In this document: positions 20,825 to 33,109 of the stretch, in pieces | Position numbering within the stretch: position 1 is the stretch's first letter | How the letters are laid out: every line of letters starts with the position of its first letter | Assembly (NCBI GenBank): GCA_963576785.1 | Contig: OY756147.1 | Coordinates: forward strand, 868,001-932,000 | Origin: Chlorophyllum brunneum | Taxonomy: Eukaryota; Basidiomycota; Agaricomycetes; Agaricales; Agaricaceae | Direction: 5' to 3' | DNA: 64,000 bases | Notes under the pieces: generated by a model | Told to the model about the DNA's origin: nothing | Seen by the model: the letters and a program-made list of their open reading frames with translations, nothing else | The model's database searches: none | Translations under genes and position numbers: made by a program

Positions 20825-21963
20825 TGTTATGGATTCAGCTACTAAGGGTAATCAAAGAGGATGTGACCTCTAGAGTATGGTCTTAATACCTATCTCAGCC
20901 AAGTAACTGGATAAGCAAATATTATCAAACTGTTATTACTTAACCAAGAAATGGGAACCCCATTATCTTGTATTTCTTGAGTAATGAGGGCAAGTAGAAA
21001 ATAAGCAGTTAAGCAATCTTTAATTGATTGACAGTAACTGTCAAAAGAAACTCTTCTTGGGTGATCAAGAAGGCTATCTCTGTAGAAGATCAAAGCTTAA
21101 GCTTTGACTTCCTAATATAGTCAGCTATTTATACTAAATACTTCTTTTCTATAAATACTAAGGAGTATAGATAATGAAACTGAAACAAGTTTCACAATAT
21201 GAAACTGATAGATATGAAACATAAGATAAAATACTACTAAAGATAGATATGAAACTGATAAAGGTAAAACAACTAAATATAGGACAAGGTAAAACTGATA
21301 ATGGTAAAACAGATGAGTGCTCACTCATTCTTGGAGATCTCAGATGACAACAATAGAGATTTGTCAGAACAGCTGCAGTCATAAGACATATAGGACAAGG
21401 TAGTAGATAGCAATAATAGTGATAATGATGGTGATGAAAGAACTGTGTCCATTAGTTGATTGGAATTGGATAATAAGGATAACATCAACATGGTTGGTTC
21501 TTCAGAGAGGTAAGACTTGGGTGGCTTGACAAAGACTTGAGTGAATTGCAATAGCAGATAAGGAGAGTCATCACTGTCACTGCTGGGTACAGTGGGTTTG
21601 TCATCTGATGATAGGTCCTTTGGTCACATCTCTATACAATAGATTCCATCAGTAACTTGTTGGTGAATGAGAGCTTCAAGCACTAGACCACAAGTGTACA
21701 TGTAGGGATGAATGTACTGCATTGTTTCCTTGGTAGTAGGTCATGCTTTCCAACTGTTATTCCATGTGCCATAAAGGCTGTTCTTGATAGTACATAAGTA
21801 GAGTCCATTTGTGTTGTATACATACAGGTAGGGTATATATTTCCAGGCAAGGTGGAGTAGAGAGTTGATAATGGTGTCATTGGATCATAGTGGTGATACA
21901 AGTGGTATAGCTTCTGGGAATTTATTGTAACCTCTGACCTAGGTTTGAGGTTTGGACATAATA
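20825..21963 (-). repeat. Ty3-A copy 2, 3' LTR (1139 bp)
   Basis: Ends TGTTAT at 20825 and ATAATA at 21963 (one base from ATAACA). It retains the TATA region, the palindrome and the GTTTCA block in reverse orientation. Confidence 0.93.
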
Positions 21964-23399
21964 TTATTCCCTTTGTTAGTAACAAATTCCATTTTGTTAC
22001 ATTCAATCTTCAGCAGTTGATAGTAAGGGCTATCTTTGGGGAGTTCTTCAACTTTGTATAGTTTGATAGGTTGGTATCTAATGTGATTGGCCACTTCCAA
22101 CATCTGAGAAGAGATCCTCATAATAGCCTTCATCTTGGTAGGGTGGTAAGGTTGAGATGGCAGATGGTAGAGGGGGTGGGAGGCCATTTTGGGTCTTGGT
22201 GGTAGCAGTTCTAGAGTGCCAGTATCCATTGGGATTGGGAGGCCTGAGCCTGATAGTACAATAGCTTCAAGTATTTGTTCCATTTCTGGAGCTGTGAACA
22301 TGGCTGATGACTTCATTGAGTCAATTGTATAGTTTTTGCATGTCAGGATCCAATCATTGGGTTTGATAAGCCAAAGTGGTAGTTTGGTCATATTGTTGAT
22401 CATAGTTGGGTCAGCTTTGTAGTACAAGTCAAGTATTTTGTGGTTGGGTAGTTCATATGGGCTGCTTATGAACTTGTGGAGTTGGGTTAATTGTTACTGC
22501 AGCATAGGAAATCTGGCAGGGTCTTTCATTTTTACAGTCATGATATCAGTAACAATCTCAGATAGCCCAGTAATAGTTGAGTAGGACTGCAGGTGGTTCA
22601 TGCTCATATCGAGGTAGGTTATGACATGCAGGGTAGCCTTGGACAGACACAGGTTTAACAAGTCTATGCTCTATTTGGGTATCAGTCTGAACTGGAGTTG
22701 ATGAGTCAGATTGCCACTGTTAGTGGCATTATGGAAAGGAAGGCCTCAAGGGATTCTTGATGTGGGATATATGGGACAAGGGTCTGGTGGAGGTTCTTGA
22801 GACTGGTCATTGTTTTGAGTGGGTAATTGGGGAACATTAGGAGTTGATAGAGGGCTGCCTCAGCCATGTGCACTAAGAGTAGCACTAATTGAGCAACAGA
22901 GAAGTTAATAGGAATGTTGGATGTACTGTAAATCCTTGCATACTCCATTAGGTAGAGTACAGCTAACAAGGCTGTTGTAGCTTTGCTGTATAGTATAGGT
23001 ATATTGACTAAGCATTTGCATATTATGAAGGCAAGCAGCAAGCAAATTCCTGTATTTGTCACAATGGGCAACAGATGTGTTATCCCCTTGTAAATTGGGG
23101 TAGCAATTGGATAGTCATCTTTTGATAGTGTTTTGAAGTTGTAAGCAGGCAGTGTCACATGCAGATTCAATATAAAGTAAGGGAGGGATGGTATGTGGCT
23201 GTAATACAATGGGCTGGATAAATTCCTCATTGTTGAGGGTGATGGAATATTTGGGCAATGAGTGGAGGATATCATTGAGGTCTAGCAATACAGGCAGTCC
23301 ATTGATAATATTGGCAGCAATTTTGGTGGTATTAATAACAGTGGTGGCTGTAGTAGCTGGTGCTGAGGCTGGGCAAGTATTAGAGACATTGAGAGACAT
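21321..23399 (-). pseudogene. Ty3-A ORF3 (copy 2)
   Basis: Same organisation as copy 1: ATG at 23399-23397 (MSLNVSNTCPASAPA), first frame to 23115, overlapping second frame from about 23275 that carries the membrane-like segment and continues into the LTR, with the acidic end SSEISKNE at 21321. Extra stops near 22706, 22430 and 21939 interrupt it. The relation between the two frames is the same as in copy 1, so the switch predates both insertions or is functional. Confidence 0.65.
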
Positions 23400-23406
23400 G
23401 GGGAGC

Positions 23407-24491
23407 TCAGATATTGTGAGCTCTTTTATAAGTTTCAAGTATATTTCTTGCATTTTGGAGGTTTGATGTGGGTTCCCATGAATTTTCAGAAGTGTGGTAG
23501 CCGTTCCACTTGATTAGGTATCTGAAATGGTTATTTATCCTTTTATGGTGAAGAATGGCCTTGACTTTGTATTCTTCTTGATCATCAACAAGAAGAGGGA
23601 GGGGCTGAGACATATATCATCCATAGATTGTGTTTTCAATCACAGGGGTAGGGAGAGAGGCATGAAACTTGTTATAGATCTTCCATGTTTCAGGTAATTT
23701 TAGCTGAAACACAATGGGCAAGATCTTTCTGATGATTGTGAAAGGTCCTTCCCTTCTTTGGGCAATTCTCCTATTCACAAAGTTTATTAGTAAGTATTCG
23801 TTCTCTAACCAAACTTAATCCCCTTTGTTAAAGCTTGGTAATTTGTGGTTTATTTAGCCATGATTTCATAGGTGTGGTTATGTGCTTTGAGGGCTTGATG
23901 TTGAGCATCAGATAGTTTCTTGAGGTAATCCTCAGTGGCAGATATGTTTGTTGGTTCTAAGGTAGTAGGGAATGCTTTGGGTGCATAGCTATAGAGTAGC
24001 TGGAAGAGTGACTCTTTTCATCCAGCATGAGGGTGGTTATTATGAGCAAATTTGTAGAGTGAGAGGAACTTTGCCCAATTGTTTGGTTGAGCTAAAGTGG
24101 CAAGTACTAAATATAGCTTAATTTCCTAATTGATCTGTTTGGTTGATTTGTCAGTTTGTGGGTGATAGGCTGTTGAATAGGCAGGGTCAATGTTAAGTAG
24201 TATATAGAACTCTTACATTACTTTGGCGGTAAATCATGGATCTTGGTCAGAGATGATTTGGAAAAGAGGTGGTTGACTAATAGTTGTGCAATCTGTTGTG
24301 CATCAGCACTTTTGGTAGTTAGTACTAGAATTATTCCCTTCAATAATCCATGGTCCACTATGGATAAAATACAATCATATCCTCAGGATAGGGGGAGATC
24401 AGTGATAAGGTCCATTGGTATCTGGGAAAATGGACAGGTCAACTTGGGGGTAGCAATAGGTTGCAATGGTGGCTTTATTGGGTGATGGTTA
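23407..24491 (-). pseudogene. Ty3-A pol 3' part: integrase core and chromodomain (copy 2)
   Basis: Integrase core (MDLITDLPLS near 24395) is followed by frame-damaged sequence down to the chromodomain, open at 23613-23407 (EYKVKAILHHKR, SENSWEPTSNL). It stops at the same place as copy 1 pol, just before ORF3. At 24491 the homology ends abruptly inside the linker after the integrase zinc finger. Confidence 0.85.
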
Positions 24492-25735
24492 GAGTCTTCT
24501 GAATGGGGTGTCGATGGTTCAGTGAGAAGCTGGATGTCCAAAGTTCTGGGCTTCCAGCTATCAATAGAGGTATGAATGTTGCATGAAAGAGCACCCTCAT
24601 AGAAGACAGGTGCCCCTTTCCACCATTTGACCATGATGCCTGCTAAACATAGTGGTATAATGCAATGTTGCTCAATGATGTTGAGATCCTTTGGCAGATG
24701 GAATCTTGGATGAACATACCAAACTGGTACTCCTTTCTCATAAAGGTCATAAATAAGAGCAATTCTGTCTGTTATGCAGCCAAGTATCGTGTTGTCAATG
24801 GAGTGGGGGTTATCAGACAAGAGCATCTGATCCCACTTTTTTATTTTATTGAGGATGGTGTGAGTTGTCAGACAATAATATTGGGCAGCAGATACAGTGA
24901 GCATAACACTAAGAAAGTCCTACAGCATGAACTGCAGAGCAGAGGTACAACTTCACATCTTTTGGATACTGTCATTGAGTTTCTGCCAGTCAAAAACATC
25001 GAGATTTGCACAGGCTAGGACTTCCTTCATCAATGCACAATGGATGTCATAAAACTCTTGCACAATCAATGGTAGGAGGAGGCCAACATTGTGGGTGGTT
25101 GGAGTGAAATGGACTTCCTCCATGTTCCACCAAAGACATTGAAGAGGATGCATTGAAAGTTGCATTGTTGAAGGTTTGTGGAGGATGTAAGTGAAGTGTT
25201 CTTGTCTGTCAAAATACCATTGTGGCTACTGGGTCCAATTCTTCACCCCCCAACACCCATCTTCACAGAATGACACAACCTGAGTTCCAAGATTGACATG
25301 GGGTAGGTAGTCTGCATTTGGGGTGGTGATGACAAGCTTCTCGGGCCTCCATTGATTGGGTGAAAGGCTGTCCCTGTTGATTGCAGATATATATGTCGAG
25401 TCAAGTTCACCAATTATTAATGCATCACTGGCAAGAAAGTTATCTGAAGGATCCATTAGACAATACAAACATGAGGATATAGTGGCCTCTACCTTCTTCT
25501 GGACAGTGGAATGGATGAAAGACTGTGTTACCAGCACTATTCTGCATAATGGGCAACATATTTGAACCATAGTTAATTGAGTCCAAAGCAAAAAGATGAA
25601 CAGGGGTGACAGATGCCAACTACCAAGGAAGGATGGTATATTACCTCGATGAGGACAACAGAATGTCAGACCTGATGACAGATTATCTCGAGGGTAGCAA
25701 CAGACATCAGCTATTAGGGAAGGATGGTATATCAC
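24492..25735 (-). pseudogene. conserved basidiomycete protein of unknown function, fragment
   Basis: One minus-strand frame of about 415 codons with three nonsense codons (25226 CAG to TAG, 24953 CGA to TGA, then a TAG), all explicable by C-to-T. Key segments are LVITTPNADYLPHVNLGTQ, EDGCWGVKNWTQ, LHKPSTMQLSMHPLQCLWW and DLYEKGVPVWYVHP. I recall similar proteins (GCWGVKNWTEEPQW, GVPVWLIRP) as a multicopy Agaricomycete family without known function. The reading frame runs straight into the Ty3-A junction at 24491, so the 3' end of the gene is cut off there. The 5' end is unclear because it enters a tandem repeat. Confidence 0.6.
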
Positions 25736-25870
25736 TTCGATGAGGACAATAGAACGTCAGACCTGAACTGATGTCAAGGGTAGCAACAGATGTCAGCTAC
25801 TAAGGAAGAGTGGGTTTTCACATTGATGAGGAAGACAGAATCAGAACTGATGGCAGGTTATGTCAAGACC
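25625..25870. repeat. tandem repeat, about 86-91 bp, three units
   Basis: Diverged units start near 25625, 25716 and 25802, each with AAGGAAGGATGG-like starts, a GATGAGGACAA core and GGTAGCAACAGA ends. Confidence 0.7.
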
Positions 25871-26809
25871 AAATTTATCTGATTGTTTACCAAGTAAAGA
25901 CAAACAGCTCAACATTGACTTGGGTACCATATGACTCCTCCTGCTTTGTCTCTCACCTTACCTTCATGACCTCATTTGATAAGGCATTTGTATGATGTGC
26001 CAGACCTGGGGAATCCTTCTCATGAAGGAGCATACATAGTGTGTTGGATTGAGTATCTGTGAGGCATTTTCATGGTATGTCTGATTTGTTCCTCAGAGGT
26101 ATTTTTGTTTACTAAACTTTGTATAGATGGGCCTGGACTCTGGACCTGCAGTAGATGATAAAGCATACTTGCCAGACTTTGTGTCGACAAGCCACTTCCA
26201 TACTTATCAGACTTTGTGTTGATGAGCTCTTGCCAGACCTTGTGTTGATAAGGCATTTCTACCTTCATTAGATTTCCCATCAACAAAGTGGATTTTTATC
26301 AGTCCTTGGGTTGGTTTATTGGATGTATGGCTGCAGGAGGACCTCAAGGCTTCCAGTGAAATGCTATAACTATCCTTTGGCCATGATAAGTCTCAGAGGA
26401 TCCTTCCACCTTGACTAGGAATCATTTGTGCATCATATGCTGTATTGCAGACTTGTTAATGTTTATCATCGGATGGCATGCACCTATGTGTTGAACCCAT
26501 GTCACTGTTACAGGAGAACCATGCAACTTACGTATGCCTGGAGTATGTCTTAGAAGGTATGGAGGTCTTTTGTCTATGAATTCCTTTTCTGAAGTTCAAT
26601 GATAGGGTTAGAATGTTTCATCTTGAATATTCCATGACATCCTAGAGTCAAATCTCATTCCAAACCTCATCAACATATGAGACCTGGACCCATCCATTCC
26701 TTTTCTGTATACTCTTTGTATGTATACAGTGACACCATCCATATTTACATCAATAAAATCAACCTCTCACTAGTTTCCAGTGTGCAATGGATATATTATG
26801 ACCATATAG
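25871..26809. other. no gene recognised; short degenerate repeats
   Basis: CpG-poor sequence between the unknown protein fragment and the helicase pseudogene. Around 26169-26257 a motif of the form CAGACTTTGTGTYGA recurs three times at irregular spacing. Open frames are short and unconvincing. Confidence 0.4.
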
Positions 26810-29800
26810 ATGCTCGTCCTAGCCAGTCCTATTCCCCTACTTTCCATGCCTAGTCATACAGCTACCAGTGCCCTCATAAAATTTTATTTCATTGATGGAG
26901 CCCCATGGATGTGGCCAGTGTGGAAGGAGTGCACTGGCATTCACCATGGCCTTTTCCCTGCTGACAATAGCAAGCTTCCTCCTGGGCTTACTCATAGAGA
27001 TATCACCAACATTGAGTCCTACTTCCATGCCTACAACTAACTTGCTACCAAGGACAAGAAGATCCAATTTGCTACCAAGACCTGAGGCAATTTGTCTTAT
27101 CTAGGCTGTGATATTTGGAGCCATTTTGTTTTGAGGAACTGGAACTGGTGGGTGATCCACAGTCTCATTATTGACAAGTTGAAAGAAGCCAACATCCATC
27201 CCCATGATACTGTCATCCAGTATCCCAAAAATGTCTGGCCAATTGCTGATTCCTATATTCCTATAGTCCTAGACACTGTTGGGATGAAGCTATTTGGTGA
27301 AGAGGCTTTCCCAAATGACAGTAGAGTGTTGCTGACCAATCTTTGTGGCTGTCTGAGGATTATTGTACAACAATCTTGGAGGAAAATCTGGTCCCACATC
27401 ACCAAGTTGAAGAATTGCTCATTGGTAATTGAGACAGCTGTCCACAATGCATTCAAAGGTAAAGCCTCTTCTTATTATGTTGAGCCTGTTTATCTGGGAT
27501 GACAATGCCATATTCAACATCACAGAATATGAAACATTGCCTGAGGACCTTGACATTTTGAAGCTACACTGGCACCAGCTCACTGGTGTATATTCTATTG
27601 TGGGTAGTGAAGGAGAAGGTGGAGTCCACACACTGGGTGTCCTCATCATGGATGAGGTCAGGCTAGAGAAGACTGCTTAGTCCATTACAGTCCTCACTTT
27701 TTTTAACTAGGTGATCTATTTGCAAAGCAAGAATTTAGAGCTCCCCCCTGTTATCAGTAAGTCCTTCATGGATTGCTTGCTGATATGATTAACATATCAT
27801 TATTCTAGGGAATTGGCCATTTCTCCTCAGTAGGCAAACTGTTCTGTCTCTCCCCCACCTCATCATTTGTCCAGAAATACTGGTAGTGCAGTGGATTAGT
27901 GAGCTGAAGATTCTGTTTCTTCTATGAAGTGTTGATATCATTGTCTATGACAGTCAGGTAGATGGACCAACATTCTGGAGCTTGTCAGGTCCACTTTATT
28001 CATCAAAGCATGAGCCACATCACCATATTGTCATTACTACACATTCAGTGAGTTGCGAATTGCATATAGCATGACTTTTCTGACCTTTTCTCAATCAACT
28101 CAAAGGCTGTTTTCAATGACTTCAGGAAGTTGCATTACAAGCCCAAAAGCAAGAATTTGCATCCTTGGATTATTCCAGCTCAAAAGCAATCTGCCTACAA
28201 CATGATCTTCCAACAGAACTTTCTTTGCATCGTCATCAACAAAGCACACCACATGCACAATCCAGGAAACAATCACCTAGCTGTCTTATGCCTGTTGCAA
28301 CAAGCAACAGTTAGACTAGTCATGACCACCACTCCACTTCTGACAGCCCCAAAAGTAAGTTCTCCAACTATATCCTGTACACAATCACTTTCCTAACCTA
28401 ACTTTCAGGACATTACATCTTTGGTGTGACTTGTCAGCATCCCCCACTTCTCCAATGAGATTTCATATATAGAGGAGAAAGATGATGCCTCCCTGTTCCA
28501 TAAGGCAAAGAAACTCGAGGACAATGGAGAGGGTTTACAAGCCAAGCAAATCTGAATTGTTTGCCACCTCCACAGCCAATGCTTAGGCCATTTCTTATGA
28601 AGATTGACAGAGAGCATCGACTGGTTAGGTTGAGTCCTTATACCACTCCCACTGTTTTATGAGATTATTGGTGTCGTCACTCTGACCCAGAGAGAAGGGA
28701 CTATTATTGGAGAACAAGCAAAGGCCACAAAAGCCTTGTAAGTACCCTATCACCTTAATACTATTTTGTTATCTCATTGTATGATAGGGTCATGTTTGCT
28801 AGTAACTCGAGGATCCACACCAAGGTAAGAGTTGGACCATGCAACACTGCTTGTTACTGATTTGTACTTCACAGAAATTTTATCTTGAATACCAATTGGC
28901 AGTCAGGTATATGAAGGAAGATGCATCAAGTCTTTGGCCAATGTTCAAGTCTTTGGCAGAATGGGAGCCTGTGAAGAGTACCAAGATGGACATCTGTGCA
29001 AGAGTTTGTGCACACTATCTCAAGTGCAATGATATCGATGATATCATCTTTGAAGGAGGCCCACCCATATTCCTACCTGTCACTGATATACCACCTGCCA
29101 GAACTTCAATGACAAATCATCATCTATGCAGAGTTTCCATCAATGGCCCTGCTCCTCCAAAATGTATGTACTGCACCCTCATGATGATGAGATATTGAGA
29201 CTCTTCTTTCTCAGGTATTGCAACTCTATGGCATCAACAGTCTGGCTATCAATGGGAAAACTCCCTTTGTGCAACAAGACAAGTGTGTGAAGGAGTTGTA
29301 CAATGACCTTCACCCTACTTGGGTTCTTATCTTCTCAAGTGTAGGATCAGCTGGTCCTAATTTGGCCATTGCTGATGTTATCATATTTTTCATAAGCTGA
29401 TCTTTATCTATGCTGAGATGTGATCTCAATTGGTTAACTCAGGATCAACTGTGGTCTGCCCAAGACAAATGTCAAATTCGGGGTCAAGTGTACCACCAGC
29501 CACAGCAGAAGGAGGTCAAGGTGATCTACATTCTTGCAAACAATTTGTCTGATCTTTTGATATATGGAGTTGCCCATGGAAAACATGATATGTTTGAGGC
29601 CTTTGTGAATGCAGAGTCAGGAGAGAGTTTATACCTACTAGCTTGACTTTTTGGAGACTCACAAGTACTACCCAGAACTATGTACTATATTGCAAGGCTA
29701 TATCCCAGACAACCCAAATGACACCTGCAATGATGATGATCAGCCTACTGACACTGAGATTAACCCCAAGGGGTCAAAACAGCACCTGAAATGCCTTGTC

Positions 29801-30522
29801 ATCAAGGAAGACCTGCCCATGACAAGCCAGGGTGATGTTTCTGCACCTCTATCTGATGGAGATGCCCTTAGTAAAGGACCTACCTTAATGATCTCAGCTT
29901 CTATGGCCTTACCATATCCTGGTAATATTATTTATGTTCATTTCTTAACTGTGCCTTACACCTATTGTAGATTAGAACTCCGAGCCAGATGTTACTGAAG
30001 GTGTAGCTACTTGTACAATGATGACCCCAGGTATGTTGTGCATCTACCTACATACCCTTATAAGACTAACCCCTGGTTTACTAGATGAATTACCTGCTCC
30101 GTATGAAGGTGAAGCATGCTTCTGAGCTTGACAAACATGCAGAAAGTGCCCCTGTATCAGACAGAGATACAGTCTCAGTTGGTAGTCCAGTCAAGATGCA
30201 ACTCTGCCTCACTGCACCTATCAACAACTCCCTCCCTACTATGCTTATCGACAAACATCTTTGACCTCCTTCAAAACATCCTTATCACAGAACCATCAGT
30301 GCCAAAACCTGCATATACCTCCTAGCCAGGCTGGCCCAACTGTCCTCTCAAACAGATGGTAACTCCTAAACTTCTAAGCTGTCATACCTCTGGTACTAAC
30401 CTATTTGTACCAACAGCTGTTCCACCACCTCATTCAAACCCTAGTGTAGGACACAGTAAGTGTCCATCTACTCCTACTTTGTGTTCTAACACTCAAACTA
30501 GCACCAATGGAAGCTCCAAATC
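26810..30522 (+). pseudogene. SNF2-type helicase pseudogene, main part
   Basis: Intron-containing gene of an SNF2/DEXH helicase family expanded in Agaricomycetes. In order: DGAPWMWPVWKECTGIHHG (near 26900), YPKNVWPIADSYI (near 27220), motif I IMDEVRLEKTA (27660-27677, expected GLGKT), HHIVITTHS (near 28030), motif II INKAH (28238-28249, expected DEAH), motif III MTTTP (near 28323), and the C-terminal helicase lobe LIFSSVGSAGPNLAIADV (near 29330) with QIRGQVYHQPQ (near 29475, expected GRxxR). Introns of 50-54 bp are still present at 27757-27808, 28355-28408, 28738-28787 and 28825-28874, so it is a decayed gene, not a retrocopy. A frameshift near 27498 and loss of motifs I, II and VI make it inactive. 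Its 3' exons resume at 40084. Confidence 0.85.
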
Positions 30523-30599
30523 AATCACCTTCTTGATCTCTTACTACCACCTTCCTTTTTTGGATAGGTGCTTGACATGGACAAGAGATTAGCTACACT

Positions 30600-31428
30600 A
30601 TGTCTAGAAACATTAGTACCCCCAACTCACTCTGGGATGAGGAGATTACCTCTGAGTCCTTCTATGGGACTGCCACTGGCCCTAGTAACAAGTCCAGATC
30701 ACAACTGAAGTGTGAGCAGAAGAGAGCCAGAGTAGCCTCCTCCACAGGATCTACTGCCAGACCATCAGGATTGGAGGCAGATATTGAAGCTGGAATGGAG
30801 TCCAGTGCCTCTGAAGTACTACCTCTTCCTCCTACCATATTATTGACTGAGCCTCTTATCCCTCCCTTAACCCCCATCACTTCTACCCCATATGCTGTCT
30901 GGTTCAGCAGTCAGCTTGGGACATTTGGCTGGACCTCTCCCTGGTCCAATATAACCCCATATGTTAGTCAGGTTTTTACCTCACTTGCTTGGATCTGCAA
31001 TGTGGATGATGTCTCATCAACAGGCATCTTCTCTACCCTCAATGCCTGCAGTGGCTTTCTTTTCTACTGTGTTTGCTTTGGAATCCTTGAAAGGTCATTC
31101 CAATCTTCCTACCTTGGGAAGGACACCTCTATTGCTGCCCTGTGCCAGGATATGGCAACCTAGTTTTCCCCTCCAGTTGCCCCTGTCCCCCCACAGCCCC
31201 TCTTTCTGTCCCATGGATCCACTGAAGTAAGCTGTAATGTGACTATGCCTAGCATTTCACAGCCCTCTGTAACCCTACTAGTCCCCCCTGTCCCTATGTG
31301 TGATAAAAGGACATCACACATTCCCTCCTCCCATGGTCCAGATCTATATTTAAATCAAGAGCTAGTGTATTTATAAAATATTGTTCTAATTCTACTGCCC
31401 CCCCTAGGCCCTCACGAGACCCCCATTG
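30600..31428 (+). pseudogene. LINE ORF1, N-terminal part
   Basis: Starts near ATG 30600 (MSRNISTPNSLWDEE). It is a basic and Ser/Thr/Pro-rich, disordered-looking segment (KCEQKRARVASSTGS, SEVLPLPPT), then PITSTPYAVWFSSQLG. Frames are broken after 31163. It is cut by the copia insertion at 31429 and continues at 38768. No nucleic-acid-binding motif is visible in this part. Confidence 0.5.
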
Positions 31429-31999
31429 TATTGAAGTTTCGGACATATTCTAGAAATAGATTATGAAGTCATTATTCTAATAATAGACTGATCCATTACT
31501 TTCTAGTAACTTCAATCCATAGTAACTTCCAATGAGTTGCTCTATATACAATGAGAGTCATAAGTACTTGATAGATTATTCTACATAGTACCAATGACTA
31601 GTATACTATGTTCCACAGTACTCCGCAGGCACTACGCCGCAGTTAATGGGAGTCATAAGGAACATTCTATGCATTCCTAGTATTTAAGTAGTATGACTCG
31701 CCTATGCTTCAATATGTATATAAACCCTATGTAGCAGACCTAGTTCTGTATCTTGTTCAATCAAACAACTTCTTCATCATCACTTATCTTCTTGAGTACA
31801 ACACCAGTCTTGACTTACTCGACTTTGACCTCTACACTTCTGACATCGAGTGCTTTATCAATAATATCTGTCTATCCAAATTACCTTTCTACAGGTATTA
31901 GATAGAAGCTTATTATCTCGGTGAGTAGACCCTATGTTCTCTCCCACTGCATTTACTGCTGCCCCCAGCAAACAACTCGTTATGGTTATTTCCTCAACA
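31429..31999 (+). repeat. copia 5' LTR (571 bp)
   Basis: Matches 38191-38762. It contains TATATAAA at 31717-31724 and ends CCTCAACA directly before the primer site. Confidence 0.95.
31717..31724 (+). promoter_or_regulatory. TATA box of copia LTR
   Basis: TATATAAA, repeated in the 3' LTR near 38480. It is the probable core promoter of the element. Confidence 0.6.
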
Positions 32000-32011
32000 G
32001 GTTATGGGCCC
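32000..32011 (+). other. copia primer-binding site, initiator tRNA-Met anticodon region
   Basis: GGTTATGGGCCC follows the 5' LTR without a gap. It is complementary, with one G-U type difference, to the GGGCUCAUAACC anticodon arm of initiator tRNA-Met. As I recall it, this is the same site used by Drosophila copia, which primes from a half-tRNA. Confidence 0.75.
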
Positions 32012-32158
32012 TGGTAGCCTTACCAATGGTTAAACCATTATCATCCCCTCTAACCAAGATAGGATGATAGGGCTTTACCTGACAGAGTTATCCTTGCATT
32101 TGATCATTGCTAATACGAGTATTTTCTTCTAGAAAGAAACACACTCGACAAAGATATT

Positions 32159-33109
32159 ATGTCTACTAATAATATCATCTCTGGTTTGCCTAAGCTCAAT
32201 GGGCCTAAGAACTATGCATTCTGGTCTAGAAGGCTTCAGGATGCCTTGACACTCATATCTGTCACTGGTTCCAATGAATTGGAATGGACTGTGACAAGTC
32301 AGAATCTCTCCCCTACAAATCCTGCCACCTTAACAGAGGAGGACAGAAGGAGAGATCAACTGAGAGGTCAGGCATTGGCTGTTATAAATGATACCTTACC
32401 TGATTCCTTATTACTCCATGGGCATGATGCTCCTGGATTTCTTTGGGAAGATTTGAAAACCTGCTTTGGGACACCTTCTCCCACTGTGGTATATTCAATC
32501 CTCCAGAGAATGTTACGAAAATACATCTCAGGGAATCAAGGTCCAGCAATAGATCTAGCTGAATTGAGAACAATGGCTTCTCAATTAGAAATAGCTAAGG
32601 TAAAATTGCCAGAAGTTCTTGGCACAATGATCGCTTTGAACACATTACCACCCGATTGGAATGCAGTGGCACAAACAACATTAGCAAATAATAGTGATGT
32701 TGTAGATATGACCTGGGAGGTAGTTCAGCAGGCTATAAATGCTGAGTGGTCAAGACATGAAGGATCCAGACCCAACATGTCTAACCAACAAGCTTCATAT
32801 GCCGCCACCACTAACTACCAAAATCGCTCTCAGGGCAATTTCCCCAGGACTACCCTGGAACTGCTTCTACCCTGGAGGTGATACCAGGGCCCAGCCTACA
32901 AGAGGACCTTGCCACCCTGCCAATCCAAGTGGGCAGCCCCCCCAGCCTTCTTTACCTACTCCTACCTGGATTAATGTCCAGAAGAAGAAGAAGAAGCCCA
33001 AGAAGTGCCAGGGTAAACCACAGGCCCACATGGCGGAAGCCATGCTGCTGCCACAGAACTGGCAGTCTGTCACTTCACTGGTCTGGGGATGACCCCCTTT
33101 GACCTGATG
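32159..33109 (+). pseudogene. copia Gag
   Basis: Copia-type (UBN2-like) Gag: MSTNNIISGLPKLNGPKNY, then FWSRRLQDALTLI, a middle LWEDLKTCFGTPSPT-like segment and IALNTLPPDWNAV. The frame is open from 32159 to 32881, followed by stops near 32880, 32974 and 33013 in the same phase. A Lys-rich stretch (KKKKKPKKCQGK) in another frame near 32975 suggests local indels. No CCHC knuckle is visible in any frame, which is unusual for a copia Gag. Confidence 0.8.

Larger units (their letters stand above)
20825..24491 (-). mobile_element. Ty3-A copy 2, 3' half
   Basis: Minus-strand remainder of a Ty3-A element: 3' LTR (20825-21963), ORF3, chromodomain and the catalytic part of integrase. Homology to copy 1 stops at 24491 inside integrase (NHHPIKPPLQPI). 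The missing 5' half resumes at 50547-62747 and stops within about 21 bp of the same point, so the two parts most simply form one element split by the intervening 26 kb. Confidence 0.9.

Noticed and set aside
25625..25870. CRISPR-like array
   Set aside because: Units are diverged, adjacent and without spacers, and the genome is fungal.
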